A stretch of 63,387 bases of DNA from Tepidiphilus sp. J10 (GCA_945897955.1 CAMDGQ010000013.1:1-63387), one strand, 5' to 3'; counted from the stretch's first letter, positions 17,890-30,189 are shown. Notes: generated by a model not told the origin, from the letters alone. Made by a program: numbers and translations.

Positions 17890-18852
17890 TCAAATCCAGC
17901 CGCGTTGCTTCAGCCGCCGGTACAACCAATAGCAACTGGTTGCGGTGGCGGCGAGGGTAAGGGGGTAGCCCCAGGTCCATTCCAGTTCCGGCATGGTTCT
18001 GAAGTTCATGCCGTAGAGGCTGAACACCAGGGTGGGGATGGCGAGGATGGCGCCCCAGCCGGCGAGTTTCTGCACCGATTCGCTTTGCTGCATGGCGGCG
18101 GTGGTCATCGACAGTTGCATGGCATCGGCAATCATGTCGCGCAGGCGATCCAGCGTGTGGATCAAGCGCAGGGCGTGGTCTTCGACATCGCGGTAGTAGG
18201 CACGCAATTCCTTGTCGACGATGTTGGGATGCAGGCGAATCAGATCGCCGCAGATTTCCGGGATGGGTTGCACGGCAGACATCAGCGCCTGGATTTCGCG
18301 CTTGGTTTCGTACAGGCGTTGCAGGTTGTCGCTGGAGATGCCGCTGGAAAACAGGGCGGCTTCGAGATCGGCGAAGCGATCTTCCAGCCCGGCAGCGAGC
18401 GGGCGCAGTTCATCGACGATATGGTCGATCAGGGCATACAGCGCAAGTCCGGGGGTCAGCGGCCGCTTGTAGGCTTGCAGGCGGTCCTGCACCTGGCGGT
18501 AGCCGGGGCCGACGCCGTGGCGAATGATGGCGAGATAGCCGACGCCGCAGAAGACATGGGTCTCGCCATATTCGATGGCGTTGTCCCAGTTCCGGGCGGT
18601 GCGCAGGACGATGAACAGGCCGCCGGCGTAATCCTCGACCTTGGGCCGCTGATGCGCTGTAAGGGCATCCTCGACAGCGAGTTCATGCAGGTCAAGTTCT
18701 TCGCGCAACAGGTCCAGCGTGGTTTTGTCCGGGTCGTTCAGTTCCAGCCAGACCAGGCCGCTTTTTGCCGCGATGGCATCGCTGACCGAGGCGAACGTGA
18801 TTTCCTGGCGCTGTCCGTCCTGCAGCAGGTGGCAGGTTACGTCGGCCGGCAT
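17890..18852 (-). CDS. corA: CorA-family magnesium/divalent cation channel
   Basis: 320-aa CorA-like pentameric channel. A large N-terminal cytosolic domain is followed by two C-terminal helices. The GMN signature is present as YGMNF at the end of TM1 (about 275-285). The short charged tail RRLKQRGWI is typical. It starts 3 bp after the glgB stop, so the two are probably cotranscribed even though functionally unrelated. Mg2+, Co2+ or Zn2+ transport is possible. Confidence 0.92.
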   Translation of the reverse strand: MPADVTCHLLQDGQRQEITFASVSDAIAAKSGLVWLELNDPDKTTLDLLREELDLHELAVEDALTAHQRPKVEDYAGGLFIVLRTARNWDNAIEYGETHVFCGVGYLAIIRHGVGPGYRQVQDRLQAYKRPLTPGLALYALIDHIVDELRPLAAGLEDRFADLEAALFSSGISSDNLQRLYETKREIQALMSAVQPIPEICGDLIRLHPNIVDKELRAYYRDVEDHALRLIHTLDRLRDMIADAMQLSMTTAAMQQSESVQKLAGWGAILAIPTLVFSLYGMNFRTMPELEWTWGYPLTLAATATSCYWLYRRLKQRGWI

Positions 18853-18855
18853 GGT

Positions 18856-21015
<2,160 letters not shown>

Positions 21016-21232
21016 GGTTGTGTTTTGATCAGTTGTACCTAATTGATGGCGCAAGAATAACGCCACCCCGTGTGAACTGGATACCGCTGCAAGCCGTGAT
21101 GTGGCGCGCCCGGTTTGGCATATGTTTCTTGATGGAGGCGCTACTCAATATGTTCTGAAGGGTATTCAGGATATTTCTATCGGTTATTATTTCACCATTG
21201 GTCGTTTACATACGATATCAAGGAGGAATGGC
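21016..21232. promoter_or_regulatory. Divergent glgB-glgC control region
   Basis: A 217-bp, relatively AT-rich spacer between divergent glgB and glgC must hold both promoters. I can define no clear operator. The strong AAGGAGG at 21220-21226 belongs to glgC and decides its GTG start. Confidence 0.5.
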
Positions 21233-22513
21233 GTGCAAAAAGAGTATCCGCGTTTTGTCAGTCTGCTGACCAAGAACACCGTCGCACTGATTCTTGCCGG
21301 CGGCCGTGGCAGCCGCCTGATGCAATTGACCGACTGGCGCGCCAAGCCGGCGGTGCCGTTCGGCGGCAAGTTCCGCATCATCGACTTCCCGCTTTCCAAT
21401 TGCATGAATTCCGGCATCCGCCGCATCGGCGTGGTTACCCAGTACAAATCGCACAGCCTGATCAAGCACATCCAGCGCGGCTGGGGTTTTCTGCGCGGCG
21501 AGTTCAACGAGTTTGTCGATCTGCTGCCGGCGCAACAGCGCGTCGCGGAGGAGACCTGGTACAAGGGCACCGCCGATGCGGTGTACCAGAACCTCGACAT
21601 CCTGCGTGTTTACAAGCCTGAATACGTTCTGCTGCTGGCCGGAGATCACGTTTACAAGATGGATTACGGCGAGATGGTCGCCAACCATGTGCGCAGCGAA
21701 GCCGACATGACGGTGGCCTGCATTGAAGTTCCGTTGAAGGAGGCGACCGCTTTCGGGGTGATGGCCACCAACGAGGAATCCCGCGTCATCGCGTTCTCGG
21801 AAAAACCGGCAAATCCGACCCCGATGCAGGGCAAGCCGGATACCGCGCTGTGCTCGATGGGTATTTATGTGTTCAACGCAGCGTTCCTGTTCGAACAACT
21901 GGTGCGCGATGCGGATGATCCGAAATCCGAGCACGATTTCGGCAAGAACATCATCCCGCACCTGATCGACGCCGGTTATCGCGTGTATGCGCAAAGCTTC
22001 AACGAGAGTTGTGTGCATGGCGAGGGCGAGCCGCCCTATTGGCGCGATGTCGGGACGGTCGATGCCTATTGGGAGGCCAATCTGGATCTCGCCAATATCA
22101 CACCCGACCTGAATCTGTACGACAAGGACTGGCCGATCTGGACCTACCAGGAACAATTGCCGCCGGCCAAGTTTGTTTTCGACGAGGAGAACCGGCGCGG
22201 TATGGCGGTGGATTCGATGGTTTCCGGCGGCTGCATCATCAGCGGCGCGACGGTGAAACATTCGGTGCTGTTCTCCAATGTCCGGGTCAAGGATGGCGCC
22301 TATCTGGAAGAAGCCGTCGTGCTGCCCGATGTCCGCGTCGGCGAGGGGGCGATCCTGAAAAAGGTGGTCATCGACAAGGGCTGCATCATTCCGCCCGGCA
22401 TGAGCATCGGCATCAACCGCGCCGAGGATGAAAAGCTGTTTCATGTCACCAGCAAGGGTGTCACGCTGGTGACCCCGGAAATGCTCGGCCAGGCGTTCCA
22501 CCAATTCAGATGA
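21233..22513 (+). CDS. glgC: Glucose-1-phosphate adenylyltransferase
   Basis: 426-aa ADP-glucose pyrophosphorylase, which makes ADP-glucose and commits carbon to glycogen. The nucleotidyltransferase domain shows [49 protein letters not shown] and [11 protein letters not shown]. The C-terminal left-handed beta-helix follows (about 300-420). A GTG start at 21233 with AAGGAGG 6 bp upstream is chosen over a longer frame. The partner glycogen synthase glgA is not in this window. Confidence 0.96.
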   Translation: MQKEYPRFVSLLTKNTVALILAGGRGSRLMQLTDWRAKPAVPFGGKFRIIDFPLSNCMNSGIRRIGVVTQYKSHSLIKHIQRGWGFLRGEFNEFVDLLPAQQRVAEETWYKGTADAVYQNLDILRVYKPEYVLLLAGDHVYKMDYGEMVANHVRSEADMTVACIEVPLKEATAFGVMATNEESRVIAFSEKPANPTPMQGKPDTALCSMGIYVFNAAFLFEQLVRDADDPKSEHDFGKNIIPHLIDAGYRVYAQSFNESCVHGEGEPPYWRDVGTVDAYWEANLDLANITPDLNLYDKDWPIWTYQEQLPPAKFVFDEENRRGMAVDSMVSGGCIISGATVKHSVLFSNVRVKDGAYLEEAVVLPDVRVGEGAILKKVVIDKGCIIPPGMSIGINRAEDEKLFHVTSKGVTLVTPEMLGQAFHQFR

Positions 22514-22545
22514 CCCTGTCGGCGTAAGCGGTTCGTGACCACGAG

Positions 22546-22566
22546 AGGCGGCTAAAATGGCCGCCT
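22546..22566 (+). terminator. Hairpin between glgC and the GH57 gene
   Basis: AGGCGGC and GCCGCCT form a stem around a 7-nt loop, followed by TTTCCGTTT. This fits a weak intrinsic terminator after glgC. The loop reads TAAAATG, which could instead be a -10 element for the GH57 gene. Confidence 0.5.
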
Positions 22567-22588
22567 TTCCGTTTGCTGGCCACTTATC

Positions 22589-24259
22589 GTGCTCCATCTC
22601 GTTTTTTGCTGGCATTTCCATCAGCCCGATTACCGCGATGCGGCGGGGCGATATCAGTTGCCCTGGACCTATCTGCACGCCGTCAAGGATTACGCCGACA
22701 TGGCGGCGCACCTCGAAGCCGCGCCGGATTTCCATTGCGTGGTCAACTTCGTGCCGACCCTGACGGCGCAGTTGCTTGATTACAACGCGCAGTTCGAAAG
22801 CGGCCAGGTACGCGATCCGCTGCTGGCAAGCCTGATCGCCACCGATCTCTATGCATTGCCGGCGGCGGAGAAACGGCAACTGATCGAGCAGTGCTTCAAG
22901 GTTCACCATTTCACCATGCTGGAGCCGTTTCCCGCCTACAAGCGGCTCTATATCCTGTGGAAGACGATAGACGTCAGCGATGAATCCGGTCTGGCCTATC
23001 TGTCCGAGCAATACCTGGCCGATCTGGTGACCTGGTATCACCTGGTCTGGACCGGCGAGACCGTGCGCCGCGCGCGCCCCGATCTGCTGGCCCTGATCGC
23101 CAAGGGGGAGGGCTTCAGTCGGCATGACCGGCGCGTGGTGTTCGATCTGTACGGCGAGGTAATCGCCAGCTTGCTGCCGCGCTATCGGCAGATGGCGGAA
23201 CGTGGTCAGATCGAGTTGTCGGCGACGCCGCACAGCCATCCGATATTGCCGTTGCTGCTCGATTTCAAGGCCGCGCTCGATGCGCGTCCCGATCTGCCCT
23301 TGCCGAAGGCGGCGGGTTACCCGGGCGGTGAAGCGCGCGCTCTGGCGCACATCGAAACCGCGTTGCAGGAACACGAATTCCAGTTCGGTCAGCGTCCCGT
23401 CGGTTTCTGGCCCGCCGAAGGCGGCGTATCGGATGCCGTTGCGCGCCTGTTTTCAAAATCCGGCATGCAATGGGTGGCAAGCGGCGAAGGCGTGCTGCGC
23501 CACAGCCTGGCTGCGGCGGGGATCGATCTCGCGCAGAAAGCGACCTGGTGCTACACCCCGTACAGACTGCCGGACACCCGCACAGCACTGTTTTTTCGCG
23601 ACGACCACCTCTCCGATCTGATCGGCTTCGAATACAAGAGCTGGCATGGCAGCGATGCCGCGCGCCATTTCCTGCACGCGCTGGATGAAGTTCGCCACCA
23701 TGCCGGCGCGCCGAATCCGGTGGTCAGCATCATTCTGGATGGTGAAAACGCCTGGGAGTATTACCCGTTCAACGGGTTCTACTTCCTGTCCGAGTTGTTT
23801 GCCGAGTTGGCCGAGCACAACACGATCCGCGCCACCACATTCAGCGACTATCTCGAACAGCATCCGCACGCCATAGCCGAATTGCCGCATCTGGTCTCCG
23901 GAAGCTGGGTCTATGGCGATTTCTGCACCTGGATCGGGGATGTCGCCAAGAACCGGGGCTGGGACTGGCTGGTTGCCGCCAAGCAGGCCTACGACGGTGC
24001 GTTGCCGGCCTTGCCGGCGGCCGCGCGCGGCAAAGCCGAAGCACTGCTCAAGTCGTGCGAAAGCTCGGACTGGTTCTGGTGGTTTGGCGATTACAACCCG
24101 GCCGACGCGGTGGCCAGCTTCGACCGCGTCTATCGCCAGAAATTGAAACGTCTGTACGAAACCCTGAATCTCGCGCCCCCCGCGTATCTCGACTCGCCGC
24201 TTTGCCAGGGCGGCGGCAGCGCCGAGGCGGGCGGAGTCATGCGACGCGGCGGCGCATGA
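22589..24259 (+). CDS. Glycoside hydrolase family 57 protein
   Basis: 556-aa GH57 enzyme starting at GTG 22589. The family opening HLVFCWHFHQPDY carries the HQP motif. Further signatures: VVNFVPTLTAQL, the SATPHSHPILPLL segment, PVGFWPAEGGVSDAVARLF with the putative nucleophile Glu, and SIILDGENAWEYYPFNG with the acid/base Asp. GH57 includes alpha-amylases, branching enzymes and amylopullulanases acting on alpha-glucans. It lies between glgC and a second GH57 enzyme, so glycogen is the likely substrate. Exact specificity unknown. Confidence 0.9.
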   Translation: MLHLVFCWHFHQPDYRDAAGRYQLPWTYLHAVKDYADMAAHLEAAPDFHCVVNFVPTLTAQLLDYNAQFESGQVRDPLLASLIATDLYALPAAEKRQLIEQCFKVHHFTMLEPFPAYKRLYILWKTIDVSDESGLAYLSEQYLADLVTWYHLVWTGETVRRARPDLLALIAKGEGFSRHDRRVVFDLYGEVIASLLPRYRQMAERGQIELSATPHSHPILPLLLDFKAALDARPDLPLPKAAGYPGGEARALAHIETALQEHEFQFGQRPVGFWPAEGGVSDAVARLFSKSGMQWVASGEGVLRHSLAAAGIDLAQKATWCYTPYRLPDTRTALFFRDDHLSDLIGFEYKSWHGSDAARHFLHALDEVRHHAGAPNPVVSIILDGENAWEYYPFNGFYFLSELFAELAEHNTIRATTFSDYLEQHPHAIAELPHLVSGSWVYGDFCTWIGDVAKNRGWDWLVAAKQAYDGALPALPAAARGKAEALLKSCESSDWFWWFGDYNPADAVASFDRVYRQKLKRLYETLNLAPPAYLDSPLCQGGGSAEAGGVMRRGGA

Positions 24260-24263
24260 CGGC

Positions 24264-24962
24264 ATGATGCTGTGGCACAAGCTGTTCCCGCAGCAGGCGT
24301 CGATCAGCCGGAGCGAAGCGCTGATCAGCGCGCTGGCGGCCGGCCTGGCGATCTCGCTCAATGCGTGGCTCAGCCATGCCTTGCTGCCGGGCGACTATCA
24401 GGTGTTTCTCGCCGCCTCGATGGGGGCTTCAACGATACTGGTCATCGCTGTGCATCACAGCCCCTTGTCGCAGCCCTGGGCCGTGATCGGCGGTCATCTG
24501 GTCGGCGCGTTGTGCGGCCTGCTGGCGTCATGGCTGGTTGAAAATTCGGTGCTTGCCTGCATGTTGGCGATGATGCTGACCGTGCTGCTACAGATGTCGC
24601 TGCGCTGTCTGCACGCCCCCGGCGGCGGTACGGCGCTGTTGCCGATCCTGGGTGGCGCCGCGTTGCAGGCGGAAGGCTTCGGTTTCGTCGGCGTGGTTCT
24701 GCTCAATGCACTGGTGCTGGTCGCCGCTGCCTTGCTGGTCAACAACCTGTTGCCGGGACGACGCTATCCGCTGGCTTTCGCGCCGCGTCCGCTGACGCCA
24801 GTGCAGCCGGTGTTTCGCGAGGAAGATCTGCTGGCCGCGTTGCGCTCTATGGATGGCTTTATTGATGTTTCCCCGGACGACCTCGAACGCATCTACGAAC
24901 ACGCTCGCACCCATCTTCGTCAGCATCGGGATGGCGATCGGGGCGTCCCGCCACAACGATGA
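24264..24962 (+). CDS. HPP-family membrane protein
   Basis: 232-aa inner-membrane protein with about 4-5 hydrophobic segments of the HPP family. In some bacteria and chloroplasts HPP proteins are linked to nitrite transport. Visible features: LAASMGASTILVIAVHHSPLSQPW (the HxP-like region), CLHAPGGGTALLPILGG and a cytosolic C-terminal tail. It starts 5 bp after the GH57 gene and precedes another, so it is part of this operon. A role in glycogen metabolism is not supported by its family. Confidence 0.8.
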   Translation: MMLWHKLFPQQASISRSEALISALAAGLAISLNAWLSHALLPGDYQVFLAASMGASTILVIAVHHSPLSQPWAVIGGHLVGALCGLLASWLVENSVLACMLAMMLTVLLQMSLRCLHAPGGGTALLPILGGAALQAEGFGFVGVVLLNALVLVAAALLVNNLLPGRRYPLAFAPRPLTPVQPVFREEDLLAALRSMDGFIDVSPDDLERIYEHARTHLRQHRDGDRGVPPQR

Positions 24963-24980
24963 ACTTACCTTGAGACCCGC

Positions 24981-26996
24981 ATGAGCCAGTCTGTATCTCT
25001 TCTTTTCGGCGTTCACGCCCATCAACCTGTCGGCAACTTCCCTGAAGTCATGGAGGAGGCGCATCAGCGTTGCTACAAACCGTTTTTCGCGACGCTCCAC
25101 CGCTATCCGGAATTCCGCTTCGCGCTGCACGCCTCCGGCTGGCTGCTGGAATGGCTGTTCACGCATCACCCGGAAGACATGGCCTTGCTGCTTGAAATGG
25201 CCGCGCGCGGCCAGGTCGAGTTTTTCGGCGCCGGCGATATGGAGCCGGTGCTGGCGGCGATTCCCAACCGCGACCGCCTGAGCCAGATCGCCGCGATGTC
25301 CGACCGCATCGAACAGATATTCGGTCAGCGTCCGCATGGCGCCTGGCTCACCGAGCGGGTCTGGGAGGCTACCGTCGTGCCGGCGCTGGTCGATTCCGGC
25401 ATCGAGTACGTCATGGTCGATGACTATCACTTTCTCTGCGCCGGCAGCGCGCGCGAAAAGCTGAGCGGCTACCACACCACCGAGGAGGACGGTCGCCGGC
25501 TAGACCTGTTCCCGATTTCGGAAGCGCTGCGCTATCGCCTGCCGTTCTCGCCGGCGCAGGACGCGGTGGCCTACATCGAAGCGCAGGCGAATGACAGCAC
25601 GCATGCCGCCGCCATCTACTTCGACGATATCGAAAAATTTGGCATCTGGCCGGAAACCTATCAATGGGTGTACGAGCAGGGCTGGCTGACGCAATTCATC
25701 GAAGGCGTGCTGAATTCACCCGTGATCAACAGCGTGCATTACCGCGACTATCACCAGGCCTCGCCGACGCGCGGCGTGGTCTACCTGCCCTCCGTGTCAT
25801 ACAGCGAAATGGGCGAATGGACGCTGCCGGCTGCGGCTGCCGAGCGCTATGCCGAACTGGTGCGAGCGGCGCAACAGGAAGGCGTGCTGGAACGCGATCG
25901 CCCGTTCATTCGCGGCGGCATCTGGAAGAACTTCCTGACCCGCTACCCGGAAGCGAACTGGATGCACAAGCGCATGCTCGGCTTGTCCGCGCGGCTGGCC
26001 AGCCTGCCGGCGGACCAGATTCGCCAGGATCTGGTCGAACTGCTGCATGAGGCGCAGGCCAACGACGCCTACTGGCACGGCCTGTTCGGCGGCATCTACC
26101 TGCCGCATCTGCGGCGCGCGGTCTGGCGCGCGCTGCTCAGCCTGGAACGTCGGCTGGACGCTTTGCAGACGCGGCCGGCGCAGTTCTCCGGTGATATCGA
26201 CATGGACGGCATCGACGAAGTCTTCCTCTCCAGTCTGTCGCTGCAAGCCGTGCTGCGGCCGGACAAGGACGCCGCGCTGATTGAGCTGTCGAGTTATCCG
26301 CTGGCGCAGAACTTTGCCGACAGCCTGAAACGCTACGAAGAGCACTATCACGCCAAAGCCAGGGCCGGTGCCTCCAGCAGCCATCAGGGCGAAGGTATTG
26401 CCCCAACGCATGACGTGGTGCGCTTCAAACACGAGATCAAGCCGGAAGACCTGCGGCCGGATACCCGCAGTCGCGGCTGGTTCGCCGAAACCTGGACAGA
26501 TTTCGACGCCAAGCGCCCGGTGGAATACAGCAGCACCGTGGTGCAGGGCGGCGCGGTGTTGTGCATCGGGCAGGCCGGCGAGGGCAAGGAGGCCACCCGC
26601 GTCGCCAAGATCTACAGCGTGCAGGACAACCGGCTGACCGTGGCGCTGAAAGCTGTCGGCAACGGCCGCCTGTCAACCCGACTGAACATCGCCCTGCCGT
26701 GCTGTGACGGCCCGGCCGGGCGCTATGTGGTGAATGGCGAAATTCCCGGCGGCTTCGGCCAGACCTTTACCTGGAACGAACTGAAGACGGTGACGCTGGA
26801 AGATCACTATCTGGGCGCCGCGATCAAACTGGAAACCAACCGCCCGGCGCGGATCAAGGCGCAGCCGCATTTCACCGTGTCGCAATCCGAGGCCGGTTTC
26901 GAAAAGGTCATGCAGGCGGTGGAGTTGACGCTGACCTGGCAAGCGGAAGACGCCACCGAGGTACAGGTGCGCGTCGATATCGCCGCCCTCCGGTAA
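24981..26996 (+). CDS. GH57 4-alpha-glucanotransferase/alpha-amylase
   Basis: 671-aa GH57 enzyme of the Thermococcus 4-alpha-glucanotransferase type. The N-terminal barrel shows LLFGVHAHQPVGNFPEV, the nucleophile Glu in GAWLTERVWE (about 117-126), EYVMVDDYHFLCAG and the acid/base Asp in IYFDDIEKFGIWPETYQ. The C-terminal half carries the DUF1925/DUF1926 beta domains of this subfamily. It would transfer or hydrolyse alpha-1,4-glucan chains in glycogen turnover. Cytosolic; no signal peptide. Confidence 0.92.
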   Translation: MSQSVSLLFGVHAHQPVGNFPEVMEEAHQRCYKPFFATLHRYPEFRFALHASGWLLEWLFTHHPEDMALLLEMAARGQVEFFGAGDMEPVLAAIPNRDRLSQIAAMSDRIEQIFGQRPHGAWLTERVWEATVVPALVDSGIEYVMVDDYHFLCAGSAREKLSGYHTTEEDGRRLDLFPISEALRYRLPFSPAQDAVAYIEAQANDSTHAAAIYFDDIEKFGIWPETYQWVYEQGWLTQFIEGVLNSPVINSVHYRDYHQASPTRGVVYLPSVSYSEMGEWTLPAAAAERYAELVRAAQQEGVLERDRPFIRGGIWKNFLTRYPEANWMHKRMLGLSARLASLPADQIRQDLVELLHEAQANDAYWHGLFGGIYLPHLRRAVWRALLSLERRLDALQTRPAQFSGDIDMDGIDEVFLSSLSLQAVLRPDKDAALIELSSYPLAQNFADSLKRYEEHYHAKARAGASSSHQGEGIAPTHDVVRFKHEIKPEDLRPDTRSRGWFAETWTDFDAKRPVEYSSTVVQGGAVLCIGQAGEGKEATRVAKIYSVQDNRLTVALKAVGNGRLSTRLNIALPCCDGPAGRYVVNGEIPGGFGQTFTWNELKTVTLEDHYLGAAIKLETNRPARIKAQPHFTVSQSEAGFEKVMQAVELTLTWQAEDATEVQVRVDIAALR

Positions 26997-27033
26997 ACTC
27001 GCGCCCCTTTGTAAATCGCTTCAGGAGTTGAAC

Positions 27034-27531
27034 ATGAGCCAAGACGACGAAATCATCACAAAAGGCAAGGTGGTGTTCATCACCTATTCCGTGCTGTCCG
27101 AAGAAGGCCAGATCATGGGCCAGCAGGACATGCCCACCGGCTATGTGCACGGCGCCAAAAGCGGCCTGTTCGTCGAAATCGAACAAGGGCTGGAAGGCCA
27201 TCGCGTCGGCGAGCGGGTGGAAGTGCAACTGACGCCGGAACTGGCCTTCGGCCATGCCGACCCGGCGCTGATCATTGAGGAATCCTTCGAAAACGTGCCG
27301 CCGACCTACCGTCGCCTCGGCGCCGAAGCCGAGTTCCAGAACGAAGCAGGCGAAACCGTGATGTTCCGCGTGGTGAAGATCGCAGACGGCATCGTCACCC
27401 TTGACGCAAACCCGCCGCTGGCCGGCAAGAACGCCATGTGCTCGGTCGATATCGTTTCTGTGCGCCAGGCCACGGCGGAAGAAATGAAAACCGGCTTCCC
27501 GGCGGAACAGGGCGCACCAAGTCTGCATTGA
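27034..27531 (+). CDS. SlyD-like FKBP-type peptidyl-prolyl isomerase
   Basis: 165-aa protein with an FKBP fold interrupted by an IF-like flap. The segments GKVVFITYSVLSEEGQIM, YVHGAKSGLFVEIEQGLEG, GERVEVQLTPELAFG and VTLDANPPLAGK correspond to the SlyD core. The histidine-rich metal-binding tail of SlyD is absent. ATG 27034 with AGGAG 7 bp upstream is chosen over an in-frame TTG at 27028. Probably a cytosolic folding helper. Confidence 0.88.
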   Translation: MSQDDEIITKGKVVFITYSVLSEEGQIMGQQDMPTGYVHGAKSGLFVEIEQGLEGHRVGERVEVQLTPELAFGHADPALIIEESFENVPPTYRRLGAEAEFQNEAGETVMFRVVKIADGIVTLDANPPLAGKNAMCSVDIVSVRQATAEEMKTGFPAEQGAPSLH

Positions 27532-27572
27532 TGCGGATTGGTCTGCGCCAGTCCGCCGTGCCAGTCGTCAGG

Positions 27573-28058
27573 TCAATTCAGGCCGACGCCACAGCCACCG
27601 GTCGTCACGATGACCATTTTGCTGGCCTTGAAGAATTGGCCGCGACTGCGCGCGATCACCCAGACATTCGAGGTTTGCGACAGCTTGATGCGGGTTTTCA
27701 ACTCCGGCACGAGTTCCGGGCCAATCCAGAATGCGCCTATCAAGGGATTCGGGTTCTTATCCACAAACACCACAAATCCATCCACCTCGGGAAGCATGGA
27801 TGAGCATTCCAGATAAACACTGGCTCCGTTTTCGGCAATGCTCGGCACAATGATGCGAATGTCGGCCGATGGAATGGGTTGTGCGGTCCGCAGGTTTTGC
27901 AGCATTTCGAACACGACCGGGCTGGGTTGCGACTGATAGCTGCCCGGTGCTGTCCATGCCCACACCGGCGCGGGACGCAGCAGGCCGCCGGCGAAGGCGA
28001 GCGAGAGGGTGGCGGTGGGCAGCGCGCCGCGCAGAAGCAAACGTCTAGTGGGATTCAT
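27573..28058 (-). CDS. soxY: SoxY-like sulfur carrier protein (orphan)
   Basis: 161-aa Tat-exported protein. A twin-arginine signal (TRRLLLRGALPTATLSLAF, about 4-22) is followed by an Ig-like SoxY domain. The C-terminus is TTGGCGVGLN: the cysteine of the swinging-arm GGCGG motif is present, but the tail is extended and changed. SoxY carries sulfur intermediates on that cysteine together with SoxZ. No soxZ, soxA, soxX or soxB is adjacent. It may be a stand-alone paralogue or may join Sox genes elsewhere. Confidence 0.82.
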   Translation of the reverse strand: MNPTRRLLLRGALPTATLSLAFAGGLLRPAPVWAWTAPGSYQSQPSPVVFEMLQNLRTAQPIPSADIRIIVPSIAENGASVYLECSSMLPEVDGFVVFVDKNPNPLIGAFWIGPELVPELKTRIKLSQTSNVWVIARSRGQFFKASKMVIVTTGGCGVGLN

Positions 28059-28090
28059 GCAGTTCTCCGTTATGTAACCAATGGGGCGGC

Positions 28091-30070
28091 TCAAATGCCG
28101 AGGCTTTCCAGTTCCGCCTGCTGCTCCAGCCATTCCTCTTCCAGGTGCTCCAATTCTTTCGCCAGCGTGGCCTGTTCGAACAGATGTGATTTGAGCGCTT
28201 CTTTCTTTTCCTCGGCATAAATCGCCGAGTCGGCCAGCAGTCCATCGATTTCGCCCTTGCGCGCGTTGGCCTTGGCCATTTTCTCTTCCAGGCGCTTGAT
28301 GCGCGTCTCGATCGGCTTTCTTTGCGCCGACAGACGCTGCCGGGATTCCGCCTCCTGGCGTTTTTGTTCCTTGCGTTCGGCGGTACTCAGCACAGACTCG
28401 GGCGCGCTTTCCGGGATTTCGCTTTGCTGTATCCGGGCTACAGGTTCCGGCTCCGGCTTGCCCGGTTTGGCCGGTTTGGCTATCGCCAGTTTGGTTTTGA
28501 ACAGCCAGTCGCGGTAGTCGTCGAGGTCGCCGTCGAACGGCTTCAGGCTGCCATCGGCGACGATCAGGAATTCTTCGGTGGTGGCGCGCAGCAGATGGCG
28601 ATCGTGCGAGACCAGCACCAGTGTGCCTTCGAACTGCGCCAGCGCGACGGTGAGGGCTTCACGCGTTTCCAGGTCGAGGTGGTTGGTCGGCTCGTCCAGA
28701 AGTAGCAGGTTGGGCTTCTGCCAGACGATCAGCGCCAGCGCCAGACGCGCCTTCTCGCCACCGGAGAACGGCGCGATGGGGCTGCTGACCATGGTGCCGG
28801 GGAAGTTGAAGCCGCCGAGGAAGTTGCGCAGTTCCTGTTCGCGCACGGTTGGCGCGATTTTCGCCAGATGCCACAGCGGCGATTGGTCGTGGCGCAGCAT
28901 TTCGACCTGATGCTGGGCGAAATAGCCGATGGCCAGGCCTTTGCCCCAGTGCGCGTCGCCGGTCAGCGGCGTCAGTTCGGCGGCGATGGTCTTGATCAGC
29001 GTCGATTTCCCGGCGCCGTTGACGCCAAGCAGGCCGATGCGCTGGCCGGCCTGCAGGTTCAGGTTGATGTCGCGCAGGATCGGTTTGTCACCTTCGTCGG
29101 TGTGGTAGCCGGCGACCACGTCTTCCAGCACCAGCAGCGGATTTGGCGCGCGGTCGGGTTCACGGAACTCGAACTGGAACGCGGCGGCGGCGTGGATCGG
29201 CGCGAGTTCTTCCATCTTGGCCAGCATCTTCATCCGGCTTTGCGCCTGTTTAGCTTTGCTGGCCTTGGCCTTGAAGCGGTCGATGAAGGATTGCAGGTGG
29301 TCGCGTTCGCGCGTTTGTTTGACCATCGCGGCCTGACTCAGCGCGAGGTTGATGGCACGCTGTTTCTCGAACGCCGAATAGTTGCCGCCGTAGCGTTTCA
29401 GTTTGCGGTCGTCGATGTGTGCGATGACGTTGACCACGCCGTCGAGAAAATCGCGGTCGTGCGAGATGATCAGCAGCGTGCCGGGATAGCGTTTCAGCCA
29501 GTCTTCCACCCACAGGATGGCGTCGAGGTCGAGGTGGTTGGTCGGTTCGTCGAGCAGCAGCAGGTCGGACGGGCACATCAGCGCCTGCGCCAGATTCAGT
29601 CGCATGCGCCAGCCGCCGGAAAAGCTGGCCACCGGCTGATTCATCTGATCATGCGAGAAACCCAGGCCGGTGAGTAGTTGTTCGCCGCGCGAGCGTACGG
29701 TGTAGGCATCGGCATCGGCCAGCGCGGCGTGCAGGTCGCCGATGCGGTGGCCGTCGTGGCTGGCTTCGGCTTCCGCCAGTTCGGCTTCCAGGCGGCGCAG
29801 ATGCGTGTCGCCGTCGATTGCGTATTCCAGTGCCGGTCGGTCCAGCGCCGGGGTCTCCTGCGCGACGTGAGCGACGCGCCAGGAAGCCGGAAAAAACGCA
29901 TCGCCGGCATCGGGCTGCAATTCGTTGCGCAACAGCGCGAACAGACTGGACTTGCCGGAGCCATTGGCCCCGATCAGGCCGACTTTTTCGCCCGGATTGA
30001 GGGTCAGATCGGCGGCCTGGAGCAGCGGCTTGGTGCCGCGAATGAGGGTAAGTGCGGTTAGACGGATCAT
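28091..30070 (-). CDS. yheS: ABC-F ATPase (YheS-type)
   Basis: 659-aa soluble ABC-F protein with two nucleotide-binding domains and no membrane part. Walker A sites: GLIGANGSGKSS (about 32-43) and GLLGVNGAGKST (about 345-356). Signatures: VASFSGGWRMRL and IAPFSGGEKARL. Walker B with LLLDEPTNHLDLD occurs in both. The inter-domain linker and the Lys/Glu-rich C-terminal coiled coil (about 535-650) match YheS/Uup-like translation factors that act at the ribosomal E site. Confidence 0.9.
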   Translation of the reverse strand: MIRLTALTLIRGTKPLLQAADLTLNPGEKVGLIGANGSGKSSLFALLRNELQPDAGDAFFPASWRVAHVAQETPALDRPALEYAIDGDTHLRRLEAELAEAEASHDGHRIGDLHAALADADAYTVRSRGEQLLTGLGFSHDQMNQPVASFSGGWRMRLNLAQALMCPSDLLLLDEPTNHLDLDAILWVEDWLKRYPGTLLIISHDRDFLDGVVNVIAHIDDRKLKRYGGNYSAFEKQRAINLALSQAAMVKQTRERDHLQSFIDRFKAKASKAKQAQSRMKMLAKMEELAPIHAAAAFQFEFREPDRAPNPLLVLEDVVAGYHTDEGDKPILRDINLNLQAGQRIGLLGVNGAGKSTLIKTIAAELTPLTGDAHWGKGLAIGYFAQHQVEMLRHDQSPLWHLAKIAPTVREQELRNFLGGFNFPGTMVSSPIAPFSGGEKARLALALIVWQKPNLLLLDEPTNHLDLETREALTVALAQFEGTLVLVSHDRHLLRATTEEFLIVADGSLKPFDGDLDDYRDWLFKTKLAIAKPAKPGKPEPEPVARIQQSEIPESAPESVLSTAERKEQKRQEAESRQRLSAQRKPIETRIKRLEEKMAKANARKGEIDGLLADSAIYAEEKKEALKSHLFEQATLAKELEHLEEEWLEQQAELESLGI

Positions 30071-30189
30071 GGGGCGCGATTATCGCCGCAAAGCCGACGC
30101 GCGCAGCCGATTCGGCAGGGGCGCAGACAAGGAGGGCGATTTATCCCCAACCCGCCATAGCAGAAACGACTATCGCCAAAACACCTGTT

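Noticed and set aside
21218..23374. 718-codon open frame antisense to glgC and GH57
   Set aside because: Spans two unrelated genes with strong family signatures on the other strand; product has no domain character.
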